DNA of 64,000 nucleotides. It comes from Sphingopyxis chilensis. Lineage in GTDB: Bacteria > Pseudomonadota > Alphaproteobacteria > Sphingomonadales > Sphingomonadaceae. Positions 34,541-42,639 of this stretch are shown here, one piece after another. Where the stretch lies: contig NZ_CP142394.1 of the NCBI RefSeq assembly GCF_035930445.1, positions 2,203,501 to 2,267,500 of the forward strand, given 5' to 3'. The translations under genes were made by a program, and so were the position numbers. How positions within the stretch are numbered: position 1 is the stretch's first letter; each line of letters starts with the position of its first letter. The notes under the pieces were generated by a model. It worked only from the letters and a program-made list of their open reading frames with translations. It was not told where the DNA came from and ran no database searches.

Positions 34541-35392
34541 ATGACCCGCACCATCACCGTCGCCGCGTTACAGCTTCCCCTGCCCGGCCCTGTCCAGCCC
34601 AACATCGAGGCCGTGTCAGCGCTCGTCGAAGAAGCCGCGGGACAAGGCGCGCAAATCATCCTGCCGCCCGAACTCTTCGAAGGCCCCTATTTCTGCCAGG
34701 TCGAGGACGAGGAACTGTTCGCGACCGCCCGCCCGACGACCGAGCATCCGAGCGTCGTCGCGATGCAGGCGCTCGCCATCAAACTGAAGGTCGCGATTCC
34801 GACGAGCTTCTTCGAGAAGGACGGGCCGCATTATTACAACACGCTCGCGATGATCGGCCCCGACGGGGCGATCATGGGGACGTATCGCAAAAGCCACATT
34901 CCCGACGGGCCCGGATATGAAGAGAAATATTATTTCCGCCCCGGCAACACGGGCTTCAAGGTCTGGGACGTGTTCGGCACGCGCATCGGCGTCGGCGTCT
35001 GCTGGGACCAATGGTATCCCGAATGCGCGCGCGCGATGGCGCTGATGGGGGCCGAACTGCTTTTCTATCCAACCGCGATCGGCAGCGAACCCTATGATGC
35101 CGACCTCGACACCAGCCGCATGTGGCGCCGCGCGATGCAGGGGCACAGCGTGTCGAACTGCATGCCGGTGATCGCGGCGAACCGCATCGGGACCGAAGGC
35201 GACGCCAATTTCTATGGCCACAGCTTCATCACCGACGAATGGGGCGACATGACGCAGGCGTTCGGCGCGAGCGAGACGGGTGTGCTCACCCAGACGATCG
35301 ATCTCGACCGCGCCGCAAAACACCGCGCCGGCATGGGCTTCTTCCGCGACCGCCGGCCGCAGCTTTACGGGCGACTGGTCGAGGACATCTGA
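34541..35392 (+). CDS. aguB: N-carbamoylputrescine amidase
   Basis: A 283-residue nitrilase-superfamily amidase that releases putrescine, CO2 and ammonia from N-carbamoylputrescine. The catalytic triad is Glu44 (LPPELFEG), Lys117 (TYRKSHIPD) and Cys154 (GVCWDQWYPE). The CWDQW pentad is typical of this subfamily. The position directly after aguA supports the assignment. The ATG at 34541 begins MTRTITVAALQL; a start 20 codons earlier would reach into the hairpin. Confidence 0.93.
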   Translation: MTRTITVAALQLPLPGPVQPNIEAVSALVEEAAGQGAQIILPPELFEGPYFCQVEDEELFATARPTTEHPSVVAMQALAIKLKVAIPTSFFEKDGPHYYNTLAMIGPDGAIMGTYRKSHIPDGPGYEEKYYFRPGNTGFKVWDVFGTRIGVGVCWDQWYPECARAMALMGAELLFYPTAIGSEPYDADLDTSRMWRRAMQGHSVSNCMPVIAANRIGTEGDANFYGHSFITDEWGDMTQAFGASETGVLTQTIDLDRAAKHRAGMGFFRDRRPQLYGRLVEDI

Positions 35393-35414
35393 TCGCCGTC
35401 GAAGGGGGAAAGCG

Positions 35415-36059
35415 ATGGAAATACCCGACGATATCTTCACCGAGCCCGAGGACGTCGATCCCGAAACGCTCGCCAATCTCGGCCCCCTGCGGCGGCTGGC
35501 GGGCATCTGGGAGGGGCAACGCGGGGTCGATATCAACCCCAAGGCCGACGGCCCCGAGACGCGCCAATATTATGAGCGGATCGAGATGCAGCCGATCGAC
35601 CCGCAGGCGAACGGACCGCAACTCTTCTACGGCCTGCGCTATCACCAGCACGTCAACACGCGCGAGGAGGATATCAGCTTCCACGACCAGGTCGGTTACT
35701 GGCTTTACGAGGCGTCGACCGGCCTGATCCTGCAAACGCTGGCGATCCCGCGCGGACAAATTGCCATCGCATCGGGTCACGCCGAGCCCGATAGCAAGCG
35801 CCTCGTCGTCAAGGCGGAACGCGGTCAAACCGAATATGGCATCTGTTCGACGAGCTTTCTCGACCTCGCCTTTCGCACCGACGCCTATCAACTGACGGTC
35901 GATTTCCACGACGATGGGTCGTGGAGCTATGTGTCCGACACGACATTGACGGTGAAGGGCCGCGACGAGCCCTTCCTGCACCGCGACCGCAACAGGCTGG
36001 TCAAGATCGCCGAACCCGACCTCAATCCATGGGCCAGGATCGTGCGGAGCGCGGCCTAG
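35415..36059 (+). CDS. FABP/nitrobindin-like beta-barrel protein
   Basis: A 214-residue protein starting 23 bases after aguB with a GGGGG ribosome-binding site. After about 25 acidic residues it has GPLRRLAGIWEGQRG, the hallmark of the ten-stranded lipocalin/FABP-like fold seen in nitrobindins and related haem-binding proteins. The body is rich in alternating beta segments with an internal HGxxAxxSGHAEP-like region (IAIASGHAEPD). The distal histidine ligand of nitrobindin cannot be assigned with certainty. Co-orientation with aguA/aguB suggests co-transcription, but a link to polyamines is not established. Confidence 0.7.
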   Translation: MEIPDDIFTEPEDVDPETLANLGPLRRLAGIWEGQRGVDINPKADGPETRQYYERIEMQPIDPQANGPQLFYGLRYHQHVNTREEDISFHDQVGYWLYEASTGLILQTLAIPRGQIAIASGHAEPDSKRLVVKAERGQTEYGICSTSFLDLAFRTDAYQLTVDFHDDGSWSYVSDTTLTVKGRDEPFLHRDRNRLVKIAEPDLNPWARIVRSAA

Positions 36060-36061
36060 CT

Positions 36062-36685
36062 TCAGCTTTCGAAGCGGCGGATGCTTTCAAGGTCGGCACG
36101 GTCGAGCGGCTGCGTCAGCCACAGGCCACCGCGCCCGCCGCGCGACCAGCGCACGATCGCACGGCGCTTGACGTCGCCCGCGAGCACTAGGTTGAATTCC
36201 TTGCCGACCTCGAGATGCCCGTCGTGGACGAAACCGGCGCCATTCTGCGACAGGTCCACCAGTTCGATATCGGTCGCCGCGCCTTCGTCGGTCACCGCCT
36301 GCGCCTTCGTGTGCACCTGCAGGCGGGGTTGGCGATAGCCGGTGGCGCGCTGTTCGGCCGCCAATTTCTTGAGCACGTCGGCGACATCGACTTCCTTGTC
36401 GAACGAAACGCCGCATCGGCCCGCGTCCGACCAGACGACCTCCCCACGGATCATAACGGTATCCGAAAGCGCAACCTCCAGCTTTTCGCCGACGGCGATC
36501 GGGACGTCGGCCGCGAGCATCATGCCGCGATCGGAAATATTGCGGACCCGCCACAAGCCCGCGTCACCGTTGCGCATCACCTTGGCGATCCGCCAGACCG
36601 TGCGATAGCGATCGCCTTCGCGGCGATCGGCGGCGGCGGCGATATCCCGCTCCTCTGCCGGATCCGAGAAGCGATGCTGGTTCAT
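36062..36685 (-). CDS. Tandem PilZ-domain protein
   Basis: A 207-residue cytosolic protein with two PilZ-like barrels. The first (about 20-105) carries both parts of the c-di-GMP signature: RREGDRYR for RxxxR and NISDRG for D/NxSxxG. The second (about 125-200) keeps DLSQNG but lacks a clear RxxxR at its start, so it probably does not bind the nucleotide alone. The ATG at 36685 has AAGGTGG six bases upstream; an earlier ATG lies in A+T-rich intergenic DNA. It converges on the nitrobindin-like gene with a two-base gap. The target could be motility, polysaccharide or polar development. Confidence 0.78.
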   Translation of the reverse strand: MNQHRFSDPAEERDIAAAADRREGDRYRTVWRIAKVMRNGDAGLWRVRNISDRGMMLAADVPIAVGEKLEVALSDTVMIRGEVVWSDAGRCGVSFDKEVDVADVLKKLAAEQRATGYRQPRLQVHTKAQAVTDEGAATDIELVDLSQNGAGFVHDGHLEVGKEFNLVLAGDVKRRAIVRWSRGGRGGLWLTQPLDRADLESIRRFES

Positions 36686-36934
36686 GCCGTCCACCTTATC
36701 GAAGCAGCAAAACAAGCATAAGTGTTTGTCTATACTGCAAATACACAATCCCCACGTCATCAAAATACTAGAATTAGTCTTACAATTCAATCATGTTGCG
36801 GATCATAGTTAACATTATCATCGGCAAGGTCCGGAAAAACGCGCGCACTCGTTGGGGGTGAATGTCGCATTTTGCATAATTTACGGCGGCGCGATTGCGG
36901 AATTAAGCGCCAGATTGGCAGGATCGGTATCGGC
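36686..36934. other. A+T-rich intergenic region without a recognised gene
   Basis: About 250 bases between the PilZ gene and the end of the kyn operon. The stretch from about 36710 to 36880 is strikingly A+T-rich for this genome. It probably contains the PilZ promoter. No frame with coding character was found. Confidence 0.6.
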
Positions 36935-37687
36935 TCAATAACGGCCGGAAAGCAGCGCGCCGGCGCCCGGAACCCGCGTCGAAAGCCCAAGCCGCGCGAG
37001 CATCTGGTGCGCCGTGCAAATCGCCGCCGATATCACGGGTTTGCCGATGGCGTCCTCGACCCTCTGCACCGCCGGCAACGAAGGCATCTGCACGCACGCC
37101 GAGAGAACGAGCGCGTCGATCCCGGAAAGGTCGAGCCGCTTGTAATGGTCGAGCAAATTCGCGGGATCCTGCGCCGCCACCTCGAGGTTGTCGGGAATTT
37201 CGAGCGCGAGCGAGTCGGCGACCTCGACCCCCTCCTTCGCGATATAGCCGACGACCATCTCGGTCAGCGGCTTCATATAGGGCGCGACGAGCGCGATACG
37301 CTTCGCGTGCAACGTCTTGAGCCCCTCGACCAGCGCACCCGCGCTGGTGACGACCGGCGCGGCGTGGCCGTTATCGACCGTGCGCTGGTGCAGCCGCGCC
37401 TCCGATACCCGGTGGTAGCCCTCGCCCATGCTCATGATCGCGACGAGGCAGGCATAGCCGAGCACATCGACCGCAGCGTCGGACAGTTCGAGCGCGCAGC
37501 GGTCGGAGTCCGCGTCCATCGCCGCGAGTTCCTCTTTCGTGACCTGCTTCATCCGCATCCGCGACGAATGGAAGGTGAAGCGTTCGGGCGCGATGGCCTC
37601 GCGCGCGCGGAGCAGCGCCGGAATTTCGGTTTCCATCGTGACGTTCGAACTGGGCACGATCTGCCCGATACGGATGGGTCGGGTCAT
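36935..37687 (-). CDS. maiA: Maleate cis-trans isomerase
   Basis: A 250-residue Asp/Glu racemase-superfamily enzyme converting maleate to fumarate without cofactor. The segment IGQIVPSSNVTMETEIPALL and the stretch FTFHSSRMRMKQV match characterised maleate isomerases closely, as far as I can recall their sequences. The two catalytic cysteines are Cys80 (LGYACLVA) and Cys198 (LSACVQMPS). The C-terminus PGAGALLSG also fits. It is the last gene of the eight-gene kyn operon, 10 bases after the FAH-family gene. Its presence shows that the pathway ends in maleate, as in the gentisate (maleylpyruvate hydrolase branch) or maleamate pathways. Confidence 0.92.
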   Translation of the reverse strand: MTRPIRIGQIVPSSNVTMETEIPALLRAREAIAPERFTFHSSRMRMKQVTKEELAAMDADSDRCALELSDAAVDVLGYACLVAIMSMGEGYHRVSEARLHQRTVDNGHAAPVVTSAGALVEGLKTLHAKRIALVAPYMKPLTEMVVGYIAKEGVEVADSLALEIPDNLEVAAQDPANLLDHYKRLDLSGIDALVLSACVQMPSLPAVQRVEDAIGKPVISAAICTAHQMLARLGLSTRVPGAGALLSGRY

Positions 37688-37697
37688 CGTGGGCGCC

Positions 37698-38606
37698 TTA
37701 GACCGCGACGATCGGGTTGCGGAGCGTGCCGATGCCCTCGACGGTGCATTCGACGACGTCACCCGGCCACATGAACTCCTGCGGATCGCGCCCCGCGCCG
37801 ACCCCGGCTGGGGTTCCGGTCGCGATAATGTCGCCAGGTTCGAGCGTCATCACGCTCGAAATATCGGAGATCAACTGATTGATATTGAACAGCATGAAGC
37901 GCGTGTTGCTGTTCTGCTTTTCCACCCCGTTCACATGGGTGAGGATATTGAGATTATGCGGGTCGCCGATTTCGTCGGCGGTGACGATGCACGGCCCCAT
38001 CGGCGCAAAGCTGTCCTGGCCCTTCGACACGATCCATTGCCCGGCGCGGCGGCAGTCGCGCGCTGAGACGTCGTTGATCACCGTATAGCCGAACACATGG
38101 TCCAGCGCGTCGGCTTCGGCGACGTCACGCGCCGTGCTGCCGATGATCACTGCCAGCTCGGTTTCCCAGTCGAGTTGCTGCGTCACCTTCGCATTGTGCC
38201 GGATCGGATCGTTCCACGCGACGACTGCGGTCGGCGGCTTCGAGAAGATCACCGGCTGCTGCGGCAGCTCGTTCGACGTGTCGAGACTGCGCGCAGATTC
38301 AGCAACATGCTCAGTATAGTTCAGACCGATTCCGAAGATATTCTTGCGCGGGCGAGGGATCGGTGCGAGCAGGGTGACATTTCCCTCGGGCAGCGAGGTG
38401 CCGATGAGGTCGGCGGTCGTCGCCGACGCGACGGCTTCCTGCAGGAAGCGCAGCGCGACGGGCCCCAGGTCGATGAAATCGAGCATCGTCGCGGGCAAAT
38501 CCTGCCCGATCGCGTCGCCGAAATATTCGACGTCGATCACGAGGCCGCCATGGAGAACGCCGAGCCGCGGCTCGGTGTCCACCGTGCGATATGTCACGAA
38601 GCGCAT
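37698..38606 (-). CDS. Fumarylacetoacetate hydrolase-family protein (maleylpyruvate/maleamylpyruvate hydrolase candidate)
   Basis: A 302-residue metal-dependent C-C hydrolase. Metal ligands are Glu148 and Glu150 (LDWETELAVIIG) and Asp179 (VINDVSARD). Upstream, GIGLNYTEHVAES is the usual catalytic His region of the family. The gene is 22 bases after the dioxygenase gene with a CAGGAC ribosome-binding site for the ATG at 38606. By context it should split the ring-opened product to pyruvate plus a C4 acid. In the gentisate route that acid is maleate; in the route proposed here it would be maleamate. The family is broad and the substrate is inference. Confidence 0.85.
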   Translation of the reverse strand: MRFVTYRTVDTEPRLGVLHGGLVIDVEYFGDAIGQDLPATMLDFIDLGPVALRFLQEAVASATTADLIGTSLPEGNVTLLAPIPRPRKNIFGIGLNYTEHVAESARSLDTSNELPQQPVIFSKPPTAVVAWNDPIRHNAKVTQQLDWETELAVIIGSTARDVAEADALDHVFGYTVINDVSARDCRRAGQWIVSKGQDSFAPMGPCIVTADEIGDPHNLNILTHVNGVEKQNSNTRFMLFNINQLISDISSVMTLEPGDIIATGTPAGVGAGRDPQEFMWPGDVVECTVEGIGTLRNPIVAV

Positions 38607-38628
38607 AAATAGTCCTGTCTGCTGCAAG

Positions 38629-39762
38629 TCAGGCGGGCTGGTGGCCGCCATGGTCGGGATAGGCTTCCTCGATCCGGACGCCGAGCGCCTCCATCACGGG
38701 GAAATCGTTGAACGAGAAAAGGAAGGCCTCTTCGGACGCGTCGAGATTGACATGCTCGTGCCACACCCACGCGGGAACGCAGAAAATGTCGTGCGTGCCC
38801 CAGTCGAAGCGCTGGCCGCCGATGATCGAATAGCCGCGGCCGCCCGCGACATTATAGACGACATTGCCGGTGTGGCGGTGCGCAAGCCCGCGAAAACCGG
38901 GCTTCAGCATCTGCATATGCGCGCCCATCGTCTGCAGCGCCCAACCGCCGGTCAGCGGGTTCGAGTAACGCACCATATGCCCGTCGAAGGGCGACCCGTC
39001 GGACACTTTCGCGAGGTTCCACAAGGCGTCACGCGTCGCGTCCCAGCGATAGACCATCACCGGCGAATAGGGCTTTTCCCATGCACCGATGCCTTCGGGC
39101 CGCAGCGCCCCCCCGCCATAGGTCAGTGGCAGGTCGTCAGTCGGAAACGCCGCCGCCTGTGCGGGCTGGTCATAAACCGCGTAGAAATTGGTCTCGAGGC
39201 TGTTCATCAGCGGAATGTCGAGCCCGTCCTGCCAGATCGACACTTCGCCGTCAGCAACGACGCCATGGTCGTGCCAGCAGCCGCCCGGCGTCAGCACATA
39301 ATCATTGGCGCCGAGCGTGATGTGATGGCCATCGACGACGGTATAGGCGCCCTTCCCCTCCATGATGAAGCGGTGCGCCGAGGCGGTGTGGCGGTGCGCG
39401 GGGGTGATCTCGCCGGGACGCATCGCCTGCATGCCACTGAACAGCCAGCCGCATACGGCGACATTCTCGCGCCCCGCGTCGCTGTCGTTGAGCAGGGTCA
39501 CGACGCGGCGCCCCGCTTCCTCGGGCTTCACCAGATCGAGCGCGCGGAGGCACATGTCGCGCATCTCGGAATAGCGCCAGAGCGTCGGGCGATAGCGCGT
39601 TTCGGGCTCCCACGGCTCGATCGCATTGGCGCGCTTCCAGAAGGCGCCGGCATTGCGCGCGGCAAGCTCTTGATAAAAGGCTTCGAGTTCAGGGGTATCG
39701 GTGACGCGCGACCGTCCGAGCACATCGTCGCGCGGGTCGATCATCGTGCTATTGCCTGTCAT
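38629..39762 (-). CDS. Gentisate 1,2-dioxygenase-family bicupin (ring-cleavage enzyme)
   Basis: A 377-residue double-cupin Fe(II) dioxygenase. The N-terminal cupin carries His123 and His125 (TPAHRHTASAH) with a third ligand probably at His164 (CWHDHG). The C-terminal cupin has HRHTGNVVYN and PAWVWHEH. The family includes gentisate, salicylate and aminosalicylate/hydroxyanthranilate ring-cleaving enzymes, which cut between the carboxyl-bearing carbon and the neighbouring OH- or NH2-bearing carbon. The start overlaps the nitrilase-family stop (ATGA). With kynU three genes upstream supplying an anthranilate, a 5-hydroxyanthranilate substrate is attractive. The exact substrate cannot be read from sequence. 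Confidence 0.88.
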   Translation of the reverse strand: MTGNSTMIDPRDDVLGRSRVTDTPELEAFYQELAARNAGAFWKRANAIEPWEPETRYRPTLWRYSEMRDMCLRALDLVKPEEAGRRVVTLLNDSDAGRENVAVCGWLFSGMQAMRPGEITPAHRHTASAHRFIMEGKGAYTVVDGHHITLGANDYVLTPGGCWHDHGVVADGEVSIWQDGLDIPLMNSLETNFYAVYDQPAQAAAFPTDDLPLTYGGGALRPEGIGAWEKPYSPVMVYRWDATRDALWNLAKVSDGSPFDGHMVRYSNPLTGGWALQTMGAHMQMLKPGFRGLAHRHTGNVVYNVAGGRGYSIIGGQRFDWGTHDIFCVPAWVWHEHVNLDASEEAFLFSFNDFPVMEALGVRIEEAYPDHGGHQPA

Positions 39763-40775
39763 GGCGGCGTCTCCTCGTCGGCATCGGCGGGCTGGGGCTC
39801 GTCGATGAACAGGGCCGACGCGCGGGGCGTCCGGTCGACCGTCAGGTTGAAGATGTCGAAGCGATTATAGCCGCCGATGATGTCGTGCATCAGCTTGGGC
39901 CTTATGCATTCGCCCAGGTCGATGTCGGCATAGACGATGCCCTCGACGTCGATCAGCGCGTCGCCGACCAGATTGCCGTGCGGATCGATCACGCCCGACC
40001 AGGCGCTGTTCGGGCGCGAGAGCAGATCGCGGTTCTGCGGGCGGTCGGCGCTCATCGCGGCGACGATCTCCTCGCTCACCGTCGAGCAGGCGACGATCGT
40101 GAAGACCTTGCCCTCGAAACTGTGCGCGGTCGCGCGGATCTTGATCGCCTCGGCCATATTGTACGACGCGGGCGCAACGGGGAGCGCGATATAATTGGCG
40201 ACATGGACGAGCTCGCCCTGTGACAGCAGCGCGAAGCGCGCGAGCGTATTGGTATTCTCGCCGCATGCAAGCGTGCCGAGCGGCCCGACCGGCGTGTCAT
40301 AGACGCGGATCGAGCTGCCGTCGCCGCCCGCCCAGGTCAGCTTCTCGGCCCAGGTCGGCACCAGCTTGCGGTGGCGTCCGAGCAGGCTACCGTCGGCGCC
40401 GATAATGAGGTTCGCGTTGTAGAGCGTGCCGACGCTGACCGGGTCGCGTTCGTTGATCCCGATCACGACGGTGCAGCCATGGTCGCGCGCGGCGGCGCAC
40501 AGCGCGGCAACCTCGGGCCCGTCGATCAGGAGCGACGCGCGGTAGAGGCGCTCGTGCCATTCGGCGCCCTCGATCGGCGTCATCAGCCAGTTCCAGTAGG
40601 GATAGGCGGCGACGAACACCTCCGGAAAGGCGACCAGCTGCGCGCCATTGACGGCCGCCTCGGCGATCAGCGCGCACGCCTTGTCGATCGTCGCCGCCGG
40701 GTCGAGGAAGACCGGCGCGGCCTGCACCGCGGCGACGCGCGACCTGGGCAGGAGGGGCGCCGACACGTCGCTCAT
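39759..40775 (-). CDS. Nitrilase-superfamily C-N hydrolase (nitrilase branch)
   Basis: A 338-residue enzyme with the catalytic triad Glu52 (FPEVFVAAYPYW), Lys137 (RHRKLVPT) and Cys171 (LACGENTNTLAR). The CGEN context is that of true nitrilases rather than of aliphatic amidases, and the length also fits nitrilases. Members of the family hydrolyse nitriles and, in some cases, amides. The start at 40775 overlaps the kynU stop, and the gene overlaps the dioxygenase start, so it is embedded in the kyn operon. In the proposed pathway it would remove ammonia from maleamate. The alternative is indole-3-acetonitrile or another nitrile. Confidence 0.85.
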   Translation of the reverse strand: MSDVSAPLLPRSRVAAVQAAPVFLDPAATIDKACALIAEAAVNGAQLVAFPEVFVAAYPYWNWLMTPIEGAEWHERLYRASLLIDGPEVAALCAAARDHGCTVVIGINERDPVSVGTLYNANLIIGADGSLLGRHRKLVPTWAEKLTWAGGDGSSIRVYDTPVGPLGTLACGENTNTLARFALLSQGELVHVANYIALPVAPASYNMAEAIKIRATAHSFEGKVFTIVACSTVSEEIVAAMSADRPQNRDLLSRPNSAWSGVIDPHGNLVGDALIDVEGIVYADIDLGECIRPKLMHDIIGGYNRFDIFNLTVDRTPRASALFIDEPQPADADEETPP

Positions 40776-42013
40776 GTCACCGCCGCCCGCTGGTGATATT
40801 GCGGTTTGTCCCATGCGCGCGTCGCGCAGACTGTTTCGAGCCGATCGACCGTTTCGACGATGTCGCGATAACGCAGGTAAAGCGGCGTCAGTCCGAAGCG
40901 CAAAATGTCGGGCGCGCGGAAGTCGGCGATGACGTCATATTCCTTGAGCGCCTGCACGATCTGATAGCCCTGCGGGTGCGCATAGGCGACCTGACTGCCG
41001 CGCGTCGCATGGTCCTCCGGGCTGATCAGTTCGAAACCATAGGCTTCGCACAGAGGCCGCATCTGCTCGATGAACAGGTCGCCGAGTGCGAGCGACTTGC
41101 GGCGGATTTCGGCCATATCGGCTTCGAGCATCAGGTCGACGCCGACCTCGAGCGCCGACAGGCCGAGCACCGGCGGCGTCCCGCACTGGAAGCGCTCGAT
41201 CCCGGCGGCAGGATCATAATCCTCCTCGAAAGCGAAGGGCCGCGCGTGGCCGAACCAGCCCGACAGCACCGGCGTCGCCGAATGGTGCCGCGCCGCCGCG
41301 AACAGATAGGCCGGCGCGCCGGGCCCGCCGTTGAGGAATTTATAGCCGCAGCCAATAGCAAAATCGGCGTTTGCGCCGTTGAGGTCGACCGGGATCGCGC
41401 CCGCGCTGTGGCTCAGGTCCCAGACGACGAGCGCGCCAGCATCGTGCGCGGCGCGCGTGATCGCCGCCATGTCGCGAACGCGGCCCGACTTGTAATGCAC
41501 CTGCGTCAGCAGCAGCACCGCGACATCGTCGTTCAGCGCCTCGACGATATCGTCGGGCGCGACGGTCGCCGCCTTGACGCGTCCGCCCGAAAAGGCCTCG
41601 ATGCCCTGCATCATATAGACGTCGGTTGGGAAATTGGTCGCTTCGGACAGGATCACCGTCCGTTCACGCCGCAACGAAAGCGCGGCCGTCAACGCCTTGA
41701 AGATATTGACGGAAGTCGAATCACTCGCGACGATCTCGCCGGGGTTGGCGCCGATCAGCCGGCCGATCTTGTCGCCGATGCGCCGCGGCGCGGTCGACCA
41801 TAAGGCTTCGAGCCACGAGGTAATCAGCCCCTCGCCCCATTCTTCGCCGATCACCCCCGCCAGCCGGTCGCTCGTCGCTTTGGGCAGCGCGCCGAGCGAA
41901 TTGCCGTCGAGATAGATCATCCCCTTGCGCAGATGGAAACGCTCGCGAAAATGGGCGAGCGGATCCGAAGCATCGAGCGCCTGCACATCGGTGACGGTCA
42001 TCGTGTCGGTCAT
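40772..42013 (-). CDS. kynU: Kynureninase
   Basis: A 413-residue PLP enzyme that cleaves kynurenine to anthranilate and alanine. The N-terminal IYLDGNSLGALP is diagnostic. The cofactor aspartate lies in VWDLSHSAGAIP (Asp199) and the PLP lysine is Lys225 in GCGYKFLNGGPG. The length is standard. Its start overlaps the kynB stop and its stop overlaps the nitrilase-family start, both as ATGA, so translation is coupled. Kynureninases usually tolerate ring hydroxylation, so 5-hydroxykynurenine is a plausible substrate. Confidence 0.95.
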   Translation of the reverse strand: MTDTMTVTDVQALDASDPLAHFRERFHLRKGMIYLDGNSLGALPKATSDRLAGVIGEEWGEGLITSWLEALWSTAPRRIGDKIGRLIGANPGEIVASDSTSVNIFKALTAALSLRRERTVILSEATNFPTDVYMMQGIEAFSGGRVKAATVAPDDIVEALNDDVAVLLLTQVHYKSGRVRDMAAITRAAHDAGALVVWDLSHSAGAIPVDLNGANADFAIGCGYKFLNGGPGAPAYLFAAARHHSATPVLSGWFGHARPFAFEEDYDPAAGIERFQCGTPPVLGLSALEVGVDLMLEADMAEIRRKSLALGDLFIEQMRPLCEAYGFELISPEDHATRGSQVAYAHPQGYQIVQALKEYDVIADFRAPDILRFGLTPLYLRYRDIVETVDRLETVCATRAWDKPQYHQRAAVT

Positions 42014-42639
42014 GCGATTTCCCTCAGGATGGCGCGCACCGGGCTGGCATCGGCGCCGACGATGCGCAGCGGCAGCGCAACAAGTTCGTACCGGCCGGAC
42101 GGCACGTCATCGAGCACCAGCCCCTCCAATATCCGCATGTCGGCCGCCTTCACCGCCTGATGCGCGTCGAGCGTCTTCGACTGTTCGGGGTCGAGCGACG
42201 CCGCATCGGTGCCGATCAGGCGCACGCCCATTGCGCCGAGCCTCGCGATCACATCGTTGGCGATGGCGGTGAAATCGCTATCCCATCGATCGTGCGGAAA
42301 ATGTTCGTAGGTCCGCAGCAGCACACGCTCGGCGCCTTCGATCGCGGTCCAGTCCACATCCGCAATCTCGACCCGCCCGCGCGCATGGCGCATGTCGAGC
42401 AGCACGCACGGCCCGATATAGGCACCCAGATCGCAGTCGGCCGACGACGCGCCGTCATTGGCATAGTGCAGCGGCGCATCGCCATGCGTCCCGGCGTGCA
42501 GCGGCGTGAACATGCCCCCGACGTTGACCGGGCAGCCTTCGCCGATCACCGCATGGCTGTGGAGCGCGAAGGCCGGCTCGCCCGGCCACACCGGCACAGC
42601 GGCGTGGAGCGGCTGCGAAATGTCCCAGATCCGGCTCAT
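42010..42639 (-). CDS. kynB: Kynurenine formamidase (cyclase family)
   Basis: A 209-residue bacterial formamidase that removes formate from N-formylkynurenine. The metal-binding signature HxGTHxDxPxH is present (HAGTHGDAPLH, His48 to His58). The opening IWDISQPLHAAVPVWPG and the end segment LPLRIVGADASPVRAIL are typical of KynB. The start at 42639 overlaps the kynA stop. A longer upstream frame is out of context with the coupled operon. Confidence 0.94.
   Translation of the reverse strand: MSRIWDISQPLHAAVPVWPGEPAFALHSHAVIGEGCPVNVGGMFTPLHAGTHGDAPLHYANDGASSADCDLGAYIGPCVLLDMRHARGRVEIADVDWTAIEGAERVLLRTYEHFPHDRWDSDFTAIANDVIARLGAMGVRLIGTDAASLDPEQSKTLDAHQAVKAADMRILEGLVLDDVPSGRYELVALPLRIVGADASPVRAILREIA

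Noticed and set aside
39759..40775. Reading the nitrilase-family gene as a plain indole-3-acetonitrilase of an auxin pathway
   Set aside because: No indole-3-acetaldoxime or acetonitrile-forming gene is present and the gene is translationally embedded between kynU and the ring dioxygenase. It is kept only as an alternative.
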